Source: Bolinopsis microptera
Taxonomy: Eukaryota > Ctenophora > Tentaculata > Lobata > Bolinopsidae
Direction: 5' to 3'
Length of the DNA stretch: 64,000 bases
Assembly: GCF_026151205.1 (NCBI RefSeq)
Contig: NC_087075.1
Location: 4,004,359-4,068,358 of the forward strand
Of this stretch, positions 11,501 to 20,500 are shown piece by piece (positions within the stretch are counted from its first letter, which is position 1; each line of letters begins with the position of its first letter). A program made the translations under genes and the position numbers. The notes under the pieces were generated by a model, which was not told the DNA's origin, did not search any database, and was given only the letters and a program-made list of their open reading frames with translations.

Positions 11501-14500
11501 TCTTCATTTGATGCTGCTTCAGTGGGACTGTACACCGTTATTACTGTAAGCCGTGGGTTTCCATCAAAGGATATGAGAAAAATTCGCTTCCCAAAAGATT
11601 TCATGAGACTCACTGCTTTGTAGGCCTGCTTGGTCAGCATAAACCCAACTCCACCAGTAGCAGCTTGTCGGGTGTTTCTCCAAGCAGGTGTGGTCACCAG
11701 GTGCACACCCTTCTCAAAACTCTGGATCTTGATCTCCTCCTCATGCACAATCCGGTGCTCTTGTACCCCTAAAACTGCAACTCTACTCTCAAGGAAGAGC
11801 GATGCTAACTTTATCCTCTTATACTGTTCCCTAACAGTACGAACGTTCAGTGTCCCGATGAACGTTTTCCTACTACACGACACAACGCTGCCACTATTAC
11901 TGCTCTTCTTTTCCGGTTCTGTACTTATCCTGTTGTGTTGTGATGGGTACGACAGTACATCATCGCCTGGCCCTCCCAGATTGGGTTTTAAGCCAACCAA
12001 GTCATAAAACTGCCGACCCTCCACAAGATTCGTGTTAGGGGCTTTAACCCTAGTGCTGTTTAAATTCATCATATTTGTTTTTCAAATAGCTAAATGACCC
12101 CATGGAGTCCCCTCCATGGTGGCAAATGGTCATTTCCCAAAGCCACGCTACCGGAACATTTGGGTTTGAACCGCAGGAACATCAACTTGAGTTGAACTTT
12201 TTATCAGACTTTAACCAATCGAACTGTCTGCTCAGGGTAAATGATGTGGTGAGTTCTTCTTCTTCTTCTTCTTCTTCTCCGACACTACCCGAAGGTAGCC
12301 ACTCCTGTCCCTGAGCTAGGGGGGCTAGGGTGTCAGCATAAGCTAAACTTTTGCAGGAGCTAGCCCTCTCCCTGACTGCCCGTTACCCCGGGTATGGGGG
12401 GTCATCCTTTCCACCAGAGCGTGGTCCAATCATTTGGGTCGTAGTGGAAAGTCAGAGGATATAATGACCAACACCTCCAGCTGATGCTCCGCACCTCTCT
12501 TCTTCAGAGGCTAGGAGTTCGAGAGACAACTGACGTTCCTATCTTGTCTCTCCGGGGGTCAGCTATCTACCCGTCGCCCATCCTGATTCTTGCCTGGAGT
12601 TCACCACCATCCATCGTCCAGTATCCAGTCTTCACCACGTGGAGGCATCAGGAGGACTTGTTGCAGAGAGGCTAAGGTCGACTTATTCGACTAGGTACTG
12701 ACAGGGTGGCACTAGCGGGGTACCTCCGATTCACAGCCCTGGCTTTTATAGTGAGAGCACAGAACTGCTAGTCAGCGGTGATCTTTTTGATCACCTACGC
12801 ATCTACAACCATTGGAAGACTAAAAATATACATTATCAATAGTTTATAAATTATCAATAGTTGATAAATTATCAATAGTTGATAAATTATCAATAGTTGA
12901 TAAATTATCAATAGTTGATAAATTATCAATAGTTGATAAATTATCAACTATTGATAATTTATCAACTATTGATAAATTATCAATAGCATATATAATAATC
13001 ATTTCGATTAATAAGGAACATTTAAAAAACCTTTAATATAAATAAAGCCTCGTATCTTAACAAGTAATAACTAATGTAACTCAGGGTACTGGTGGCAAGT
13101 TCTGTACGCTGATTGTCAAGCACGATCCTGGTGACGGGACTGTAACTCTTGGTGAGTGAGGTTTTCATTCAATGATCAATTTATTTCATAGTATAGACTA
13201 TAGATTCGTGATGTCTAATTTTGCGTTTTAGGTGTGGGTCTATATGTTATGCTTCTTCTGTAAATTCACTACTTAGACTGTTGATGTAATTTCTGATTTA
13301 GGGAGGAGTTATTGCTCGTTCTATGACGTCATCATCATCTATGAGTATGACGTATCATTACTGGAAACACACATTCAATAAACTTCTTTTTGCTTATGTA
13401 TGTTTCATTAACCTGCCCTTTAACGATTACTCCTTGTCCAAGATATATGGCACCGGTGTATTGTAGGGACTACCGGTGTAAGATCCAACAGCATCTTGTT
13501 CTCTTCATTGTGCTGATTCCGGGAAGCATTCTCTTTACGCTCTAATAATAATCATATTAAAAATCGAGAAATCGGTCATTTAAAAATGAGTAATTATAGG
13601 CCTGTTTATGATTGCAGCACCAAAATATATGGCGCTCCCACTAATTACTAAATCGCTTGATCATTGAAAGTAATTATAATTGATGTATTCTACTAGTCTT
13701 GATCGCTGATTCCAAATCACCCATCCCATGAAATAGTAGATATGCCGATATGGATCCTTGAAATGTTATAAACACGTGACATGATAGTACAGGGTGTTTC
13801 AAGATTTTTTGAAGGAGTAAATTAAATGAAATCGGTTTGGAAATACTTGTTAGGTCTAACATTTTTGTTATTTTTTGCAGAATTGTGTCAAAACCCATTT
13901 TTTTCACAATTCTACAATCTTGTGCAGAACACAAATTCTATTGCGTAGGGCTAATGCTATGGTTGTGGTAAGGGTTGTCATGGTTATGATTAACTTCCGG
14001 GTTATGGTTAGGTTCGTTCGGCTGCAAAACCGTTAATCCAAGCCACGTGATAATTATTGGGCTAGTGAAATAATATGAGTGTCAGTGTATAATTTATGTA
14101 CATTGTACATCAGTAAGTAATTCAATAATAACCTTACGAAGTTAAAACACTGTTCAAAAGTTATTTGTTTTATTTTTATTTGGATTCGAATGTCAAAGTT
14201 CAAATTTAGGTCTTTAGATCGACAACTATGGTAACTATGGTAACTATGGCATGGCATAGTTGACTGTGACAGAAAGTCAGATAAAGATGACACAGGTTTT
14301 AGAATGATAAAACTCATTTAATTTTATCACAAACCGTACATTCAAAAAGGTTTAAAATTTTTACATAATTTTTAATCTTTAAATCTGCCTGGAGAATATT
14401 TCAACAGTCGCACTTTTTGTACGACAGAATTTCTTATTAGGTCTTATTTATAGCTGTTCGGTAATGTGATTAGAGTGGTATCAATTGTCAATACTGTGAA

Positions 14501-17500
14501 AATACACTTCTGACTGATAGGCAGGTATGGTTAAAGTTTAAACCCGTCCACAGTTATTGAAAATATAAACGTTAACTACCACTACCAGTTCGGTACCGGC
14601 TACTAGACTTCCCAAAATTCTAGTACGATCTACGAAGATTTCACTATAGTATGAGACCAGCTTCAAACTTAGCTCGACTTGGTTCTCTGGAGTCTGGCGC
14701 TTCAGCTGGCGATGTCAATTTCAATTGTCTTGAACTTCTCATCGCTGCTCCAGTTTTTTCTCACTCTTCCTCCCTGAGCTGGGACTGCCATGTCTGCTTC
14801 CCCCGGAATACCTGGTGTTAGCTGAGGAGGAGCGCCTCCTTAGTATCTCTTCTCTTCTGTTGGACTGCAGCTGTTCCAGCTCCTTATCAGAAACACCGTC
14901 ACCTGCCGTTAGCTTCTTCCACAGGTTACTCAACCACATCTGCATCTCATCAGTTCGGGTAAAGTATACCACGGGGTTGAGAGCAGATTTCAGGGGCAGG
15001 AGAATGTAAGTGGAACACAAACTGAGGAAATCAGGAAGTGTGAAGCTGTCTCCGGAGAAGCCTGCCACTAACACCATAAGGTTCCCCACGTTGAAGACGC
15101 AGTAGAAGAAACACAGCCAGATTACAGTGTGGGTGGTGTGTTTCCGCTCCTCGTTATCGTGGTCTTCAGACTGGGCGGATTTCAGCTTTGACAAGGTGAG
15201 ACAACACGTTCCCACAATAACAGCGAACATGCTAGCCAGGATGATGAACTGAAGGATGAACGCCACGGTGTAGCTCGTTCTGAATAAGTAAGGTCCGATC
15301 TCCAGAGATGAAGTCAGGACCGTGAAGAGGACGACTGATATAGCCATAGCAAAGGCGTCCAGCAAATAGGAAGTCCATATTGTATTTATAAACCGCGTAA
15401 TGGCCATCATGCAGGTCAGAAAGCCAGTAACCTGAACGGAAGACATGAGGATCATAAATATGAACCAGTAGCCAGAAGGAATCTTGAACTCGTCAGGAAA
15501 CAACATGAGTTTGCCGTGGATCAGGAAGAACATGCTTGAAACACAGACGAGCAGATCAAAGAAGTTGAGCATCTTGTAGACGTATCTGGTGCAGCTCTCT
15601 GCTGTTTGAAGCTGGTACTTCTGGCTCCGGAAATACCCCATGGTACATATGGTAGAGGCGATCCCAAAACTGGATATCACCCCGCTGGTGTAGGTGAGGA
15701 TTATGTCCATTGTAGGGGTCCTGCTACTTAGATTCCCCATCCTGACTCAGCTTTCAAAGTGGACGTTTATTGAAAGTTGCGCAAAAACAATATGCAAGAT
15801 AACTGTTATCCGGCGTTATAAATATATCAAAGGAAGAAAAATCAATCTCTCCACAGGGTTGTGTGCTCAGGATCACGAGCCAGAAAGGTTGCCGCTACTT
15901 GGCAACCACAATGCCAGTTTAATTGAGTCCCTTTTGTCCGGGCTGGGATGCAGTCAATAGCCAACTCCTGGTTTAACATAGTCTCTTTCTGTGGAGGAAG
16001 GTTGTTCGCATTGTGGAGTACTTAGACCATGTTATGCGCCCACGTGTTATGAGGTCACGTGGTATGTGCCCTCGTGTTATGATGTCACATGGGCCATATA
16101 TGTGACCTAGACAATGAATCCTGCATTTAATCAAATAAAGCAACTTGAACAGGTAAATCCAATGGTATACGTTGATATCTGATTGTGATACGGATATGAA
16201 GTACAGAGCTGCTTGTTCCAGGAGATAAAGCAATACTATTTATTTGTTCAAACTCAATTAAAGCTTTGCTTGAAGCTTGAAGTACGGCTGCTTTTTGAAA
16301 ATTGATGCAATTGTTCCTAGTCATTGGAGTATATTAGCATTTTAAACACTTAATTAAAAATACAATATGGCTATTAGTGAAGTCGGCATTTCATAAAAGC
16401 AACTAAAATCGACTTATTAACTTCTTTGATATTTTTTTGATTAACTGTTCCAATGTTGTACGGTCAATAAAGTTGATCATTGAAGCATTGGGAAACATGA
16501 CGCAACGATCAACATGGAACAATGAAGAATCGTGAAAAATTGAATAGAAAGGTAAATAAGGCTCCAGTCTCCCCTGTGTTGACATGAAAATAAATTAGAT
16601 GGCTACCAGATACGAATAAGAAAGAAAGGGCGTCTCCCGGCTTTCAATTAACTTTAAGTAGTTTCTTCCTCGCTGATTTCATCAATTTCCAGACAACAAT
16701 TGTTGTCAATGGCACATCTGTTTCAAATTCAAGGTGAACAAACAGTTTAAATGCTAAGTTGAGGAACAGACATCCATAAAATGTGAAAGATACGAAACTG
16801 ATAAAAAGTTTGAAAGATCATCAATGGAGTAATGGCCATGGTGTAAGTAAAACCTTCGTGGAATTTGGTTCGAGATAACAGATAATTTGAACCAAACCAG
16901 ATCAAAATGGAAGTAACTCTGCAGTCGGGAGACCTTTCTCAGAAAAAAAAAAGAAAGTACCATTTAGTGTTTTTATGAGACCAAGGAGACCTTGCCATGC
17001 TCAAAAGAAAAAAGTAGTACCATCTAGGTTATAGCAACTTGTTTCATCTACTTTCGTTGTAATAAAGTGAGCTCAGAAAGCTCAGATCATTGCGTACCTA
17101 CTAGTTCACCTAGACACCCCCCCCCCCCCCAGTATGAAAAAGTCTTGGAATTGATACCTGGCCTTCCTGAAAGAAGATACACGAGAGGATGGAGAAGGAT
17201 ACCTTTTTAAAAACGACTCTGCAAATTTGGCGAAAGCAGAATGTATTTCACAATTCCATTACACTGAACGAAACTAAATCGTACCACCAAAAACCATCCC
17301 TTCCACTGAACGTCGAGTTGAACGATCAAATAGTTTCATTTGAAGATCTCCATTGTTTAGCAGCCTGCCACTATTATGAATGTTCATTATTCGTCATTGG
17401 GCTGAAATTAAAACTCGTGGAAACATCCATTCCATTGTTTTCCATTTGCACACAAATTTTCTTACAGAAAAACGCTACTTCTAATAATAATATTCAAATG

Positions 17501-20500
17501 GGTAGAGAAATCCTCCATCTTCAAAACAATAAGCTAATTAAATTTCACGCCACAGTGAAATATTTTCTAAAAACTTAAATTATCTTCTTTTGATTGAGAC
17601 TTTTAGGGAGCTACAGCAACAACGTCGTTCTAGCAACAACAAAAAACAAGCCATAATGATGAATCGTATGCCCCCATCTATATTGATATGTTTTTCGTTG
17701 GAGCAATCATGTATGTACAATCAGTGATATATATCGTTTGATAAAGTAGGTCGATACTTGGTAGGCCACATCTTCGAAGCATCTTATCAACTAGTTCCAT
17801 GTAAAACATAAACAATTTGCAAATACACCAAACACTGTGCGTATGTCCGTTCTTGGACATACTATGTATGTTGAAATAAATTATGTTAATTATGTTGAAA
17901 TAAATTATGTTGAAATAAAAATTATGTTGAAATAAATTATGTTGAAATAAATTATGTTGAAATAAATTATGTTGAAATAAATTATGTTAAAATTAATTAT
18001 GTTGAAATTAATTATGTTGAAATTAATTATTTGCTGTACGTTTTAGTCTGAGTTGCCATTGCGTTCAGGACAAGTACGATAAATTACAATTTGACCAGAA
18101 TTAATAATTCAAAATATCTTTTAAAATTTGTATATAAAATTCGGTTTTCACTGTATGTTTGTTTAAAACAAGTAATATGCAGAATGATTATTTTAATGCG
18201 GATAATTGTAATCAAGATAAGATAAAATACATGGTAGATGTGGATTCTCAACTAAAATACATGATACATGTGGATTCTCAACTAAAATACATGATAGATG
18301 TGGATTCTCAACTAAAATACATGATAGATGTGGATTCTCAACTAAAATACATGATAGATGTGGATTCTCAACTAAAATACATGATAGATGTGGATTCTCA
18401 ACTAAAATACATGACAGATGTGGATTCTCAACTAAAATACATTATAGATGTGGATTCTCAACTAAAATACATGATAGATGTGGATTCTCAACTAAAATAC
18501 ATGATAGATGTGGATTCTCAACTATTCCCTGCTACTAGAGTATTATTTAGCGGTTTTTTTCGATTTCAGGATTTTAGGTTAAATTCGCAGTGGCAATGGC
18601 CGGAAGGGGCCTTTATAGTTATAAAGAACGTGATATTTGGCCCTCAGATTTAAAGGAGAATGCGTACATTTTGCCCTCAAAATATATTCTTTAAAGAAGA
18701 ATGCACAATTTGTCGCGGAGAACTGAAAAAATTGCGATTTGTCACGGAGATTGGAAAAATCGAGATTCCGCAAGTGCCGCAATTTCCTTTTGACCTTGTT
18801 ACAAGCGTTCCATAATACAAAATGTGCATCACCATTCACTTCTTCCCTCTGCTGAAAGTTAACAAAAGTACCTCACCACCCCACGAGAATCCACATCTAT
18901 TAATCGTCTACACATTAATTCAGTCCAAATATTATAGGCACAGGCCAACATGTAAGTTCTACAGTTTCCTAAGTGTATCCTTTTTACCTTTAGTCCAGGT
19001 ACTCCATGCCAACTTGTCGATTGCATTTTTCAAATCCATCTTGGGGGCAGTTATTGCAAGATCCTCTAATCCAATGTTAACTTTCATCTTTAGGATATCT
19101 TTTGTGCTGTATGCTACACCGCTGACCTTTATTCCCTGCACTTCTTGCTTGCCACCGGAAATTTTCACCATGACCGTCGAGCCACAATCCATTTCGAGGG
19201 GCACTTTCTCGAAGGGCTTCATGGCAGATATCCGGGTCTCCGGTCCAGTACCAACTTTGTATGCCACTTCTACTTTTTCTGGCCTTGAACTATCCACCCA
19301 GGATAATTCTATTTCACTTATAGCACAGATCTGCTTTAGATCGATCTCAAACCAGCTATCTTCGCTGTTTCCACACCATAAGGTCGACTTTGTTCCATCC
19401 ACCAAAGCTTCCGGATCAGAACTTCCCGGGCTTGCTGTTACTGGTTTACCTTTCGAGACATTAATGATAACATCGAGATTAATCCCGAATACTTTAAAAT
19501 GTCTTATCCGGATGTCTATGTTTGATTTAGATTTTTTTACATCAACCTTTATTTTAGTGGTTTTTATTTCCCATCCATCAAGATGGATCCAACGGTTTGC
19601 CTCAATTTTGTGATCTTCTTCCGTCCTTACACTCTTCACTAAAACATAATTGTTTTCCTCCGACATTGCATATATATCGTACTCTTCTGGCATTCCTTTC
19701 TTCGACCATTGCATCCTGATCTCAGTTATTGATGAAGGCTTCACAAGATCTATCTCAAAATCGCCTGTTTCTTTGTTGCAGTAGGCAATCTTATTCCTCT
19801 TACTGTCAGTTAGCTGTGCGGCAGTTTCCCCGAAGCATTCTGAAATGACATTCTTTTCCAGGGCAATGTCAAAAATATCTTTGTCCTTTTTCCGCTGTGC
19901 TAAAACGATTGGTAACAGTTCACTTATCACTGTTGCTTTCTGTAGACTCGGCTCCATAATCGCAACTTCGAGATCCACCCATGCAGCAATGTTGTAAGGG
20001 CACCTTGTTGTAGCATCTTCCAATATATTGAACCGATCCCCAGGGTTCGCTAGCATACCTAATATTCTCATCTTTTCCGACATTCTATAGTCCTTCAGAT
20101 TCTTTTGGGCTTCATTCATAACTGGGAAGTAATATGCTCTCTTGTTCCACGTATATTGTACTCTTGGAGGCATATTGGATTCAGCCGTCCAGCCGGAAAG
20201 ACTATTTCCGAGCTTCCAAGTTCCATTTCTGTACCACATGTATGCGCTATGGCCAGGCTGGTGAACATGAGCCGCCGGAACACCAAATGCCTGACAGAAA
20301 CCTACACGGAAACTAGATACGGCACCACAGACCCCACCTATTTCATGGAACGTTTTGAGCGTTAGGGGCTGATAATAGTAGTAAACAGCCCCAGCAAAAA
20401 TCCTTATTCCATCTTTGTTAGTATTGTCGTACGAAATCATATTCAACCCACCCATTCCTATCATTAAGGGGTCATCATAGCCCTCTCTTATATTCTCCCT

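Noticed and set aside
9439-12007. Plus-strand frames of 60-219 codons
   Set aside because: They lie opposite the intact LINE polyprotein and have no independent support.
17189-17578. 129-codon plus-strand frame
   Set aside because: Composition follows the local AT-rich DNA, no motif or splice context; could be chance.
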